From contig PXQM01000106.1 of assembly GCA_003021325.1 (NCBI GenBank), positions 1-12,157 of the forward strand: a DNA stretch of 12,157 nucleotides. The letters are read 5' to 3'. Origin of the DNA: Halobacteriales archaeon QH_10_70_21. Its GTDB lineage: Archaea > Halobacteriota > Halobacteria > Halobacteriales > Haloarculaceae. This document shows, one piece after another, positions 5,668-12,157 of the stretch (within the stretch, counting starts at the first letter, position 1; every line of letters starts with the position of its first letter). A program made the translations under genes and the position numbers. Below the pieces are notes generated by a model. The model saw nothing but the letters and a program-made list of their open reading frames with translations. It was not told where the DNA came from and did not search any database.

Positions 5668-8240
5668 GTCTCGACGGCGCCGACGTCGAGTTTGTCCTCG
5701 AGTATCTCGCGGTAGGTCTCCTCCATGACGGAGAACTCCGCCTTCTCCTCGGCGAACCCCAGAAGCATCTCGCTGGAGACCTGCTGCTGGCTGGCGGACT
5801 TCTCGTGGCCCTTGTACCGCTTCAGTATCATCAGCGCGCGGGTCGCGTTGATGCGAAAGTACCGCTTCAGGAGGTCGGTCCCGTCGAGGGCGGCCCGGAG
5901 GTCCGGCCGGACCGCCGTCGGCTCGATGTCGCGGACGAGCGACCCGAGGTCCACCTTCCGGTTCAGCGGCATCGAGAGCGTGAAGCCGTGGTCGGCGACG
6001 GCGACCTTGACGTTCGTGTTCGCCTCCTGGGCACAGCGGTACGCGAGCAGCCGCGAGAGCCCGTCGTTGAACCGGCGGCCGTAGTTGGCGTGGACGTAGT
6101 AGTTGCGCCGGTACTCCTCGCGGTCGAGTTCGACCTCGACGGCGAGCCGGCGGTCCGTCGAGACGCTCTCGCGGCCGCCGTAGCGGACCTGGGCGTCGAA
6201 CATTCGGGTTATCGCCCGGACGGTGTTCTCGTCGAGGGGGAACTCCCGGAGCCACCGGCGGACGCCCGGGGGGCCGTCGGCCTCGAGCCGCTCGAGCAAC
6301 TCGCGCTGGAACGCCAGTATCTCGCGGCCGAGGTCGTACGAGAGCGGCAGCCGCTCGGAGAACCACGACGGCACCGTTGGGCGGGCGCGTGTCCGGTCGA
6401 CGTACACCTTCGACCCGCGCCGGTAGCGGTACTCGTAGCGGTCGCCGCCGAGGACGAACACGTCGCCACTCTCGAGTGTGTCGAGGTACTCCTCGTCGAG
6501 CTGGCCGACCCACTCGTCGCCGGACCGCGTGAACACGTCGCAGGTGAAGGAGTCCGGGATGGTACCGATGTTGGTCATGTAGATGACGCGGGCCATCCGG
6601 CCGCGCTTGCCGACCAGCGGCGTCCCGGGCTCGAACTCGTCGTAGTGGTACTCACCGTCCGGCGGGTCGTTCTCGTCGCGCCAGACCTTCGCGTAGACGT
6701 TCTTCGCCTCCATCCCCTCGTAGTCGGCGGTCAGGTACCGGAACAGCCGCTCGAAGTCGGCATCGTCGTACGCCCGGTACGGGTAGGCGCTCCGGACGAT
6801 GTCCCGGATTTCGGACTCCGGCCGGGGACCGTTGATGGCCATCCCGTAGACCTGCTGGGTTGCGACGTCGTCGGCGTTCTCCGGGACGAAGACGCGGTCG
6901 ACGAACCCCTCCTCGGCTTTCTTCAGCATCACCGCACACTCGACGAGTTCGTCGCGGTCCAGGGCGACGACCCGGCCCTTCACGGTCTCGCCGAGCTGGT
7001 GGCCGGCGCGCCCGACCCGCTGCAGCAGTGCAGCCACGGACTTCGGGGAGCCGACCTGTACCACCAAATCGAGGTACGGCATGTCGATACCGAGCTCCAG
7101 GGAGGTCGACGTGGTCACCACGTCGAGTTCGCCGGCCTTGAGCCCCTCCTCGATGTCCTTGCGCCGGGATTTGGACAGCGACCCGTGGTGACAGCCCGAG
7201 TTCGACTCGTCGAACCCGCCGCGCTCGCGCAGGTTGTGCAGCACCCGCTCGGCCCCGGACCGCGTGTTCGTGAACACCAGCGTGTTCGTGTGCCCGGAAA
7301 CCAGCTCGGCGAGCCGGTCGTAGAAGCGGTCGGTGACGACGTCCCGCGGGGTGTTGATGAGGTCGTCCGTCGGGCAGGAGAGTTCGACGTCGAACTCCCG
7401 GACGAAGCGCGCGTCGACGACGTCGTACTCGCGGGGCTGCCACTCGCCGTCCTCGTAGCTGCCGCCGACGAGGAACTCGCCCATCGTCTCCAGCGGCTCG
7501 ACGGTCGCCGAGCAGCCGATTCGCGTCGGCGAGGTCTCGCACATCGCCTCCAGCCGCTCCAGGGACACCGCCAGATGCGTTCCCCGCTTGTTCTCCGCAA
7601 GCGAGTGTATCTCGTCGACGATGACGTACTCGACGGTTTCGAGCTTCCTCTTGAACTTCGGGCTGTTCAGCAGGATGGCCAGCGTCTCCGGCGTGGTGTT
7701 GAGGATGTGCGGCGTCGTCTCGAGCATGGCCTGCCGGTCGCTGTCGCTGGTGTCGCCGTGGCGTATCGCGTGACGTATCTCGACGGACTCGCCGCGGGCC
7801 TCGAGCGTCTCGGTGATGCCGTCCAGCGGCTCCGCCAGGTTGCGGTGGATGTCGTTGGCGAGGGACTTCAGCGGCGAGACGTAGAGACAGTAGACGCTGT
7901 TCTCGAGGCCGTCCCCCGAGCGTGCGCGCTCGAAGAGGTCGTCGATGATGGCACAGAAGCTCGCCTGCGTCTTGCCGCTGCCCGTCGGCGCACAGACGAG
8001 GGTGTTCGTCCCGTCGTCGATGCGCGGGATGGCGCCCTTCTGCGGCGGCGTGAACAGCCCGCCGTTCTCGGGGACGAAGGCGCCGAACTCCTCGACCCAC
8101 CACTTCCGGACGGGCGGCTCGAGCCTGGCGAAGGCGTCGGCGTCGTCGAGGGCGACCGACGACGCGTCGTAGTCGAATCCGCCGGCCGACAGCAGTTCAC
8201 GAGCGACGGCCTCGGCGTCCTCCATCGTCCCCGCTCCCAT
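5634..8240 (-). CDS. lhr: Lhr-type DEAD/DEAH-box superfamily 2 helicase, frameshifted near its 3' end
   Basis: Lhr proteins are ATP-driven DNA (or DNA/RNA hybrid) helicases linked to repair. The 868-residue frame shows Walker A APTGSGKT (84-91), DEIH (209-212), SAT (244-246), then LVFTNTRSGAE, TSLELGID and LLQRVGRAGH (motifs IV-VI), so the motor is complete. The long C-terminal half typical of the Lhr core (winged-helix and beta domains) follows. The frame ends abnormally after EDKLDVGAVE with TRRRARSAWRR; the normal end is found in another frame at 5518-5667. Relatives also carry, as I recall, about 20 more residues between LDV and the TPTPRAFG motif, so a small deletion that is not a multiple of three is as likely as a missing C. 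Start: ATG 8240, with an ATTTG box 27-31 bases upstream; ATG 8225 is the alternative. The gene is divergent from the exporter. Confidence 0.85.
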   Translation of the reverse strand: MGAGTMEDAEAVARELLSAGGFDYDASSVALDDADAFARLEPPVRKWWVEEFGAFVPENGGLFTPPQKGAIPRIDDGTNTLVCAPTGSGKTQASFCAIIDDLFERARSGDGLENSVYCLYVSPLKSLANDIHRNLAEPLDGITETLEARGESVEIRHAIRHGDTSDSDRQAMLETTPHILNTTPETLAILLNSPKFKRKLETVEYVIVDEIHSLAENKRGTHLAVSLERLEAMCETSPTRIGCSATVEPLETMGEFLVGGSYEDGEWQPREYDVVDARFVREFDVELSCPTDDLINTPRDVVTDRFYDRLAELVSGHTNTLVFTNTRSGAERVLHNLRERGGFDESNSGCHHGSLSKSRRKDIEEGLKAGELDVVTTSTSLELGIDMPYLDLVVQVGSPKSVAALLQRVGRAGHQLGETVKGRVVALDRDELVECAVMLKKAEEGFVDRVFVPENADDVATQQVYGMAINGPRPESEIRDIVRSAYPYRAYDDADFERLFRYLTADYEGMEAKNVYAKVWRDENDPPDGEYHYDEFEPGTPLVGKRGRMARVIYMTNIGTIPDSFTCDVFTRSGDEWVGQLDEEYLDTLESGDVFVLGGDRYEYRYRRGSKVYVDRTRARPTVPSWFSERLPLSYDLGREILAFQRELLERLEADGPPGVRRWLREFPLDENTVRAITRMFDAQVRYGGRESVSTDRRLAVEVELDREEYRRNYYVHANYGRRFNDGLSRLLAYRCAQEANTNVKVAVADHGFTLSMPLNRKVDLGSLVRDIEPTAVRPDLRAALDGTDLLKRYFRINATRALMILKRYKGHEKSASQQQVSSEMLLGFAEEKAEFSVMEETYREILEDKLDVGAVETRRRARSAWRR

Positions 8241-8317
8241 CGGACGACCGGTTGGGTCCCCACCGGCAAATCGCTTCCGCTGGCGGACGGTTTCGGGGCT
8301 CGCGATTCCGAAACCAC

Positions 8318-8321
8318 TTTA
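8318..8321 (+). promoter_or_regulatory. TATA box (TTTA) of the MFS exporter promoter
   Basis: CCGAAACCACTTTACTG shows a GAAA-type purine-rich element (BRE-like, about 8309-8313) and then TTTA centred about 26 bases before the GTG at 8346. This is the standard haloarchaeal leaderless arrangement and supports the GTG start. The operator palindrome begins two bases after the box. Confidence 0.5.
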
Positions 8322-8322
8322 C

Positions 8323-8340
8323 TGACTGACCGGTCAGTCA
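8323..8340. promoter_or_regulatory. perfect 18-base palindromic operator, TetR-like
   Basis: TGACTGACC followed directly by its reverse complement GGTCAGTCA. It fills the space between the TATA box and the start codon of the exporter gene, so a bound dimer would cover the transcription start and block it. The TGAC...GTCA symmetry with a GACCGGTC core resembles sites of TetR-family repressors, which often control drug exporters. No regulator gene is in the window, so the binding protein is unknown. Confidence 0.65.
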
Positions 8341-8345
8341 AAGTA

Positions 8346-9635
8346 GTGGCGGCAACGACCGACGACGCGGACGGGTTGTCCTCCGGGGGGAGCGACCGCG
8401 CCATCGTCGCCGCGGTCATTGCCAGCACCTTCTTCGTCGGTTTCGGCGGCGGCGTCGTCTTCCCGATTCTGCCGAACCTGGGCGTCGTCCTCGGCATCTC
8501 GCCGTTCCTCGTGGGCCTCATCCTGAGCGCCAACCGGTTCACGAGGCTCTTTGCGAACGCGCCGGCCGGCATCGTCGTCGACCGCGCCGGGACGCGAACG
8601 CCGTTCGTGGTCGGCCTCCTCGTTCAGGGGGTCGGGACCGCGGGGTACATCGTCGCGACCAACTCCGGGGCGCCGGCAGCCTGGTTCCTGGTGTCGCGCT
8701 TCGGGTGGGGTATCGGCAGCGCGCTCGTTTTCGCGACCGCCTACACCATCGCCGCCGACATCAGCGACGGCGGTTCGCGGGGCACGAACATGGGCCTCAT
8801 CCGCGGCGGCGTCATCTTCGGGTTCCCGACGGGGCTGGTGGTCGGCGGCGTCGTCAGCGAGACGTACGGCACGGTGGCAGCCTTCGTGACCGCGACCGCC
8901 TTCGCCCTCTTTGCGAGTCTGATCGCGTACCTCGCGGTCCCAGAGACGCACGTCGAGGGCGATTCCCGCCGGTCGGTCAAGCCCTGGGACGTCGACACCG
9001 CCCTCCCCTCCGTGACCGTCGGCCTCGTCAACTTCACCGTCCTCTTCGCGTACATCGGCGTCATCTTCGCGACGCTCGTGCTCTTTCTCGACGCCAACGG
9101 GCTCACCGTCCTGGGCTTCGACGCCCAGGGCTCCTCTGGCGTCTTCATGGCCGTGACAGTCGTCTCAGCGGCCGTCTTTATGTTCCTGAGCGGCTACGCC
9201 AGCGACCGCCAGGGCTCGCGGATGCCCGCGCTCGTGGCGTTCCTCCTGCTGACGTTCGTCGGACTGTTGCTCTTTGCGGCTGCCGACACGGTGCCGACGC
9301 TCGCGGCCGCCTGCGTGCTGGTCGGCGCGGGGCAGGGCGGCACCAGCGGCCCGCTGATGGCGCTGCTGGCGGACCTGACGCCCGACGAGCGGATGGGTCG
9401 GGCCGTCGGCACGAACAACGTCTTCGGCGACGTCGGCGGCGGCCTCGGCCCGATGGTGTCGCTCCCGCTCGTCGAGGCCGTCGGGTTCTGGCCCGTCTAC
9501 GCGGCCTGCGCCGTGCTCCCGCTTTTCGCCGGCGCCATCCTCGTGGCCGGAGTCTACCGGGAGACCGGCGAACTGTTGCCGTCCGTCGATGGGTCGGCGA
9601 CGACCGGCAGCGACGCCAGCGAATCCGCGGACTGA
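8346..9635 (+). CDS. major facilitator superfamily exporter
   Basis: The 429-residue product is a polytopic membrane protein, probably a proton-driven efflux pump. Hydrophobic segments begin at residue 19 (AIVAAVIASTFFVGFGGG), and about 12 helices can be traced. The loop after the second helix carries the MFS signature GIVVDRAGTR (75-84, G-x3-D-x2-G-x-R); the first half ends with the common PET motif (AVPETHVEG) before a hydrophilic central loop (SRRSVKPWD). A related GYASDRQGSR occurs in the second half, and the C-terminus is a short Ser/Asp-rich tail. There is no ATG nearby; GTG 8346 is chosen because it falls at leaderless distance from the TATA box and just after the operator. The frame stays open far upstream only because it runs antisense to lhr. 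The substrate cannot be read from sequence. Confidence 0.88.
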   Translation: MAATTDDADGLSSGGSDRAIVAAVIASTFFVGFGGGVVFPILPNLGVVLGISPFLVGLILSANRFTRLFANAPAGIVVDRAGTRTPFVVGLLVQGVGTAGYIVATNSGAPAAWFLVSRFGWGIGSALVFATAYTIAADISDGGSRGTNMGLIRGGVIFGFPTGLVVGGVVSETYGTVAAFVTATAFALFASLIAYLAVPETHVEGDSRRSVKPWDVDTALPSVTVGLVNFTVLFAYIGVIFATLVLFLDANGLTVLGFDAQGSSGVFMAVTVVSAAVFMFLSGYASDRQGSRMPALVAFLLLTFVGLLLFAAADTVPTLAAACVLVGAGQGGTSGPLMALLADLTPDERMGRAVGTNNVFGDVGGGLGPMVSLPLVEAVGFWPVYAACAVLPLFAGAILVAGVYRETGELLPSVDGSATTGSDASESAD

Positions 9636-9663
9636 CCGACCCCCGTGGCGCGCTGGGCGACGC

Positions 9664-9846
9664 TCAGTCCGTTGCGACGACGAGCACGCAGGCGACGAGG
9701 CTCGCGAGTGCGAACAGGTAGAGTCCGCGCACCAGGGCCGGCGGCGCACCGAGGCTCCCGGCGAGCGCCCGTGCGACCAGTGCCGAGAGCGCGAGCGCCA
9801 ACAGCGCGAGGACGCGACCCCTGACCGACCCCGAGACCCCGTTCAT
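9664..9846 (-). CDS. small two-helix membrane protein, unknown function
   Basis: Not recognised. The 60-residue frame runs from ATG 9846 to TGA at 9664 and encodes a short N-terminus with Arg (MNGVSGSVRGR), a hydrophobic stretch at about 11-30, a turn containing Gly/Pro (GSLGAPPALVRG), and a second hydrophobic stretch at about 40-58 ending ATD. Haloarchaea carry many such small membrane proteins. It is convergent with the MFS gene (28 bases between stops) and divergent from the FAD oxidase. No clear TATA box is seen before it; a GGTGGTGGG run just before the ATG could help initiation. It may be an exporter accessory protein, but only position suggests that. Confidence 0.5.
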   Translation of the reverse strand: MNGVSGSVRGRVLALLALALSALVARALAGSLGAPPALVRGLYLFALASLVACVLVVATD

Positions 9847-9993
9847 CCCACCACCCCGTCCGGCGAGGGGAGCGGACTCGCGGCCACCAGTCGTGGCATA
9901 CGCCGGTCCTCGCTCCGGGGCGGCACAACCGTTTCGCCGGTCACCGAGTTGGTCGGCGTCGTTCCGGTCGCGCCGTCGCCAGCCGGTGGAAGG

Positions 9994-10000
9994 TTTAACA
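9994..10000 (+). promoter_or_regulatory. TATA box of the FAD-linked oxidase gene
   Basis: TTTAACA is an isolated AT-rich heptamer in a GC-rich gap. Transcription would start about 25 bases downstream, near 10022-10026, leaving a leader of about 25 bases before the GTG at 10050. That agrees with the Shine-Dalgarno sequence found there, unlike the leaderless genes nearby. Confidence 0.5.
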
Positions 10001-10036
10001 GGCCGCTCTCACCAGGTGCGGGCACGACGGCCGACC

Positions 10037-10041
10037 GGAGG
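10037..10041 (+). promoter_or_regulatory. Shine-Dalgarno sequence deciding the GTG start at 10050
   Basis: GGAGG stands eight bases before the GTG at 10050, an ideal distance for ribosome binding. It is the clearest such site in the window and fixes the start of the FAD oxidase gene, which otherwise lacks an ATG at the right place. Confidence 0.6.
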
Positions 10042-10049
10042 CGGGCACG

Positions 10050-11655
10050 GTGACCGACGGCCGCCTGAGCTTCTGGGCCTGGGGCCACGAGGACCGGCTC
10101 CCGGACGCCGACGAGCGCCGCGAGCTGGCCGACCGCATCGAGGGGATGCTCGGGTTCCCCGAGCGCCCGCTCGTGGAGTACCCGACGCTCGAGGACGTCG
10201 AGATGCCGCCGCACGGCCTCGAGGCGCCTGCGGAACTGACCGACGTCGTGACGAGCGACCGCCGGGTCAGGGCGAGCCACACCTACGGGAAGGGCTACCG
10301 GAACCTCGTTCGCGGGTTCCGCGGCGACTTCTCGGCGGCGCCGGACCTGGTCGCACGCCCCCGCGACGAGGCCGAGGTCCGGGCCGTCGTCGAGTGGGCC
10401 GCATCGGAGGGTGTCGCGGTCGTCCCCTACGGCGGCGGGACGAGCGTCGTCGGGGGCGTCGAGTGCGACGGCGACGGCTACGCCGGCGTCGTCTCGCTGG
10501 ACACCCGGGAGATGGACCGCGTGCTCGAGGTGGACGAACACTCCCGGAGCGCGCGGATTCAGGCGGGTGCGACGGGGCCGGAGATACAGGCCCAGCTCGC
10601 CGACCACGACCTGCAGTTGCGGCACTATCCCCGGTCCTACGAGTTTTCGACGTTCGGCGGCTGGGTGGCGACCCGCGCCGGCGGCCACTTCGCGACCCGG
10701 TACACGCACATCGACGACTTCGTGGAGTCGGTGCGGGCCGTCACGCCCGCCGGGGCGCTGGAGACGCGACGGCTGCCCGCCTCGGGGGGCCGGCCCGGAC
10801 CCCAAACGATTCCTGCTGGGGAGCGAGGGCGCCTTCGGCGTCATCACGGAGGGCTGGATACGCGTGCAGCCACGGCCGCCCCACCGCGCCAGGGCGACCG
10901 TCCGGTTCGACGACTACTGGGACGCCGTCGAGGCCACGCGGGGGATAGTCCAGGCGCGGCTCTACCCCGCGAACTGCCGGCTGCTGGACAGCAAGGAGGC
11001 GATGCTGAACGAACTGGCGTTCGACGGCAGCCACCTGCTCGTGGTGGGTTTCGAGTCAACCGACCACCCCGTCGACGACGACCTCGAGCGGGCGCTCGAG
11101 ATAGCGACCGGACACGGCGGCCGGTGTCCCGACGGGGTCGAGGACCGGACCGAGGGCGGCGGCGCCGAGGACCGCGAGGACACCGACGAGGGCTCCTGGC
11201 GGGTCTCGCTCTTCGAGGGACCCTGCCTGTTCAACGCCCTGGGGTCGATGGGGGTGCTGGTCGACACCTTCGAAACCGCCGTCACCTGGGAGCGGTTCCC
11301 GGAACTCCACGAGGCGCTGCAGTCGAACGTCGTCGGGGCGATGCACGACGAGTGCGGAGCCGGATTCCTGGCCAGTCGGTTCACCCACGTCTACGAGGAC
11401 GGCCCGGCGCCGTACTACACGCTGGTCGCGCCCGCCGAGGTGGGCCGCGAACTCGAGCAGTGACGGGCCATCAAGCGGGCGGCCTCGGACGTGCTGCTGG
11501 ACCCCGGCGCGACCATCACCCACCACCACGCCGTCGGCCGGGGCCACCGCGAGCATTACCACCGGGAGGCCCCGGACGCATACCTCGCGGCACTGCGGTC
11601 GATGAAGCGCACGCTCGACCCGGACGGCATCATGAACCCGGGCGCGCTACTGTAA
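10050..11655 (+). pseudogene. FAD-linked oxidase, alkyl-DHAP-synthase-like (GlcD/FAD_binding_4 family), with frameshift and in-frame stop
   Basis: The family oxidises 2-hydroxy acids or, in eukaryotes, makes alkyl ether lipids; here a hydroxy-acid dehydrogenase role is more likely, since archaea build ether lipids by another route. Frame one (10050 to about 10789) has the family start SFWAWG, HTYGKGYRNLVRGFRGDF, the FAD pyrophosphate loop PYGGGTSVVGG (127-137) and AGGHFATRYTHIDDFVES. Reading must then move to a second frame (LLGSEGAFGVITEG, LGSMGVLVDTFETAVTWERF, SRFTHVYEDGPAPYYTL). The shift maps to a run of six G at 10784-10789; five would join ASG to AGPDPKRF. The second frame meets TGA at 11461 in ELEQ-stop-RAIKRA, where relatives have Trp (TGG), and continues through THHHAVGRGH, the active-site His cluster, and MNPGALL to TAA at 11653. 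So the protein is whole apart from two point lesions: a fresh pseudogene or poor base calls. Confidence 0.82.
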
Positions 11656-11764
11656 TAGCGATTATTGCAATCGTTTTCGTGACCATGTCATGCGAACGGC
11701 TGGTTCGCGGGCCGAGGTCCACGAACTATGACTCTCCGGCGGTAAAGAGTCGCAATAATCACTA
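11656..11764. ncRNA. candidate folded element, nested three-way junction (structured RNA or small palindromic element)
   Basis: No coding signal, and AT-richer than its surroundings. An outer inverted repeat pairs 11656-11668 (core GATTATTGC) with 11752-11764 (core GCAATAATC), 12 of 13 pairs. Inside, 11676-11684 (TTCGTGACC) pairs with 11716-11725 (GGTCCACGAA, one bulged C); within that arm GCGAAC (11692-11697) pairs with GTTCGC (11703-11708). GACTCT (11730-11735) pairs with AGAGTC (11746-11751), directly abutting the outer stem. The four helices nest without conflict. I cannot tell strand or function. It could be a structured 3' RNA, a small transposon-derived element, or chance. No target duplication is seen at its ends. 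Confidence 0.35.
11659..11677 (+). terminator. possible terminator after the FAD oxidase gene
   Basis: Just after the tandem stops TAATAG, CGATT and AATCG form a 5-bp hairpin around ATTGC, followed at once by TTTT (11674-11677). Archaeal termination mainly needs the T-run, so this would serve. It uses the same bases as the left arm of the larger inverted repeat, so the two folds exclude each other. Confidence 0.35.
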
Positions 11765-11841
11765 TGAGAACGGCCCGGCCGGGAGCGTCGGACGGTCCGC
11801 CGGAAAGCAGGTTCCATCGCGTCAGCGGTGCCAGCGGCCGG

Positions 11842-11862
11842 CTCTCGGAACTTCCACGAGAG
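11842..11862. repeat. short inverted repeat before the lipoprotein promoter
   Basis: CTCTCG (11842-11847) and CGAGAG (11857-11862) pair, and GGAA/TTCC inside them extend the symmetry with a bulge. It lies just before the proposed TATA box of the lipoprotein gene, so it could be a regulatory site. Symmetry of this size can arise by chance. Confidence 0.3.
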
Positions 11863-11867
11863 GAACC

Positions 11868-11873
11868 ACTATC
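11868..11873 (+). promoter_or_regulatory. putative TATA box for the lipoprotein gene
   Basis: ACTATC, preceded by GAGGAACC, lies 24-29 bases before the ATG at 11897, the leaderless distance. The match to a TATA consensus is weak. Confidence 0.3.
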
Positions 11874-11896
11874 AGCGCAGCACCCCTCCATCGGAT

Positions 11897-12157
11897 ATGA
11901 CACGGACGCGTCGAGAACTCCTCGGAGCCGGTGCCGTGCTCGCGGTCGCGGGCTGCACCGGTAATGGCGGGCAGGGGAACGCCGACGGAGACGACGGCGG
12001 CGCTTCGGATTCGGGCACCCGCGTGACCGTCGAATCGCACTCTGAGTACGGCGACCTGCTCGCCGATGGGGACGGGCGGACAGTACGCGTACGGCCGTCA
12101 CCCTCGGGGGCAAGTGGTTCGAGACGTCTGCGGCGCCTCCTCATCACGGAATTCTTC
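11897..12157 (+). CDS. Tat-exported lipoprotein, N-terminal part, cut by the window end
   Basis: The frame starts MTRTRRELLGAGAVLAVAGC: twin Arg plus ELLG, a short hydrophobic stretch, and the lipobox AVAGC with Cys20 as the lipid-anchored residue. This is the usual haloarchaeal Tat lipoprotein signal. A flexible Gly/Asn/Asp linker follows (TGNGGQGNADGDDGG), then TRVTVESHSEYGDLLADGDG, which resembles the start of the 'secreted repeat' lipoprotein domain (Lipoprotein_15-like, H-x-E-Y/L-G-D-x-L-x-D-x-x-G). After about residue 60 the frame turns Arg/Ser-rich, unlike haloarchaeal secreted proteins. This may mark a frameshift near 12065-12095. Eighty-seven codons are seen, with no stop before the edge. 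The export signal is firm; the domain call is tentative. Confidence 0.65.
   Translation, partial: MTRTRRELLGAGAVLAVAGCTGNGGQGNADGDDGGASDSGTRVTVESHSEYGDLLADGDGRTVRVRPSPSGASGSRRLRRLLITEFF

Noticed and set aside
5805..8345. Long plus-strand open frame leading into the MFS exporter (over 800 codons)
   Set aside because: It runs antisense to the helicase motifs of lhr and gives Arg/Val/Leu-rich sequence without domains. The exporter has its own TATA box, operator and GTG start at 8346.
9883..9897. GCCAC/GTGGC inverted repeat between the small membrane gene and the oxidase
   Set aside because: Five pairs with a five-base loop are expected by chance here, and it is far from the TATA box.
9843..10847. 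Minus-strand 334-codon open frame opposite the FAD oxidase
   Set aside because: It mirrors the first part of the oxidase, where the FAD-binding motif is clear on the plus strand; no domain or promoter is seen.
11461..11463. TGA read as selenocysteine
   Set aside because: The family position is Trp, not Cys, I see no selenocysteine insertion element, and haloarchaea are not known to use selenocysteine.
11656..11764. Integron attC site, hammerhead ribozyme or tRNA as the identity of the folded element
   Set aside because: No GTTRRRY/RYYYAAC ends, no CUGANGA core with GAAA, and no T-loop GTTCRA in a tRNA geometry are present.
11656..11764. Classical insertion-sequence remnant
   Set aside because: No transposase fragment is seen inside or beside it, and the flanks (CTGTAA and TGAGAA) show no target duplication.
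10790..11900. Continuation of the first oxidase frame to a 616-residue protein
   Set aside because: After the G6 run this frame becomes Arg/Gly/Pro-rich. The family sequence continues in the other frame to the TAA at 11653.

Overview
The window looks like chromosomal DNA from a haloarchaeon (class Halobacteria). The evidence is very high GC with strong GC at third codon positions, acidic Asp/Glu-rich proteins, promoters with TATA boxes and mostly no leader, an archaeal Lhr helicase, a C2H2 finger plus HTH protein of haloarchaeal style, and a twin-arginine lipoprotein signal. High GC also creates many long antisense open frames, which I have discarded.

Layout: (1) 1-331, a probable tail of an upstream gene, then non-coding DNA with a perfect 23-base palindrome. 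(2) 332-3208 (+), rtcB, the RNA 3'-phosphate ligase for tRNA splicing, split by a 472-residue LAGLIDADG intein placed exactly at the catalytic manganese-binding Cys. (3) 3213-4382 (+), a LarA-family protein 4 bases behind rtcB; it seems to lack about 40 residues that carry one catalytic His. (4) 4384-5457 (-), a zinc-finger/HTH DNA-binding protein, convergent with larA across a single base. (5) 5518-8240 (-), Lhr-type helicase, whose last ~49 residues are out of frame. (6) 8346-9635 (+), an MFS exporter behind a perfect TGACTGACC/GGTCAGTCA operator. (7) 9664-9846 (-), a 60-residue two-helix membrane protein. (8) 10050-11655 (+), an FAD-linked oxidase of the alkyl-DHAP-synthase-like/GlcD group, broken by a one-base frameshift and an in-frame TGA. 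(9) 11656-11764, a non-coding stretch that can fold into a nested three-way junction. (10) 11897 to the end (+), a Tat lipoprotein cut by the window edge.

Two themes stand out. First, the RtcB intein ties an RNA-repair enzyme to protein self-splicing: the ligase cannot have its catalytic Cys in place until the intein leaves. Second, lesions cluster: a missing catalytic segment in larA, a shifted end of lhr, a frameshift and stop in the FAD oxidase, and a coding signal that fades in the lipoprotein. Some (a C3 run and a G6 run) look like sequencing errors; others (the larA gap, the TGA) do not. Checking reads is the first step before calling these pseudogenes. I see no CRISPR array, tRNA, rRNA or insertion sequence. 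The best candidate for something undescribed is the folded non-coding element at 11656-11764.
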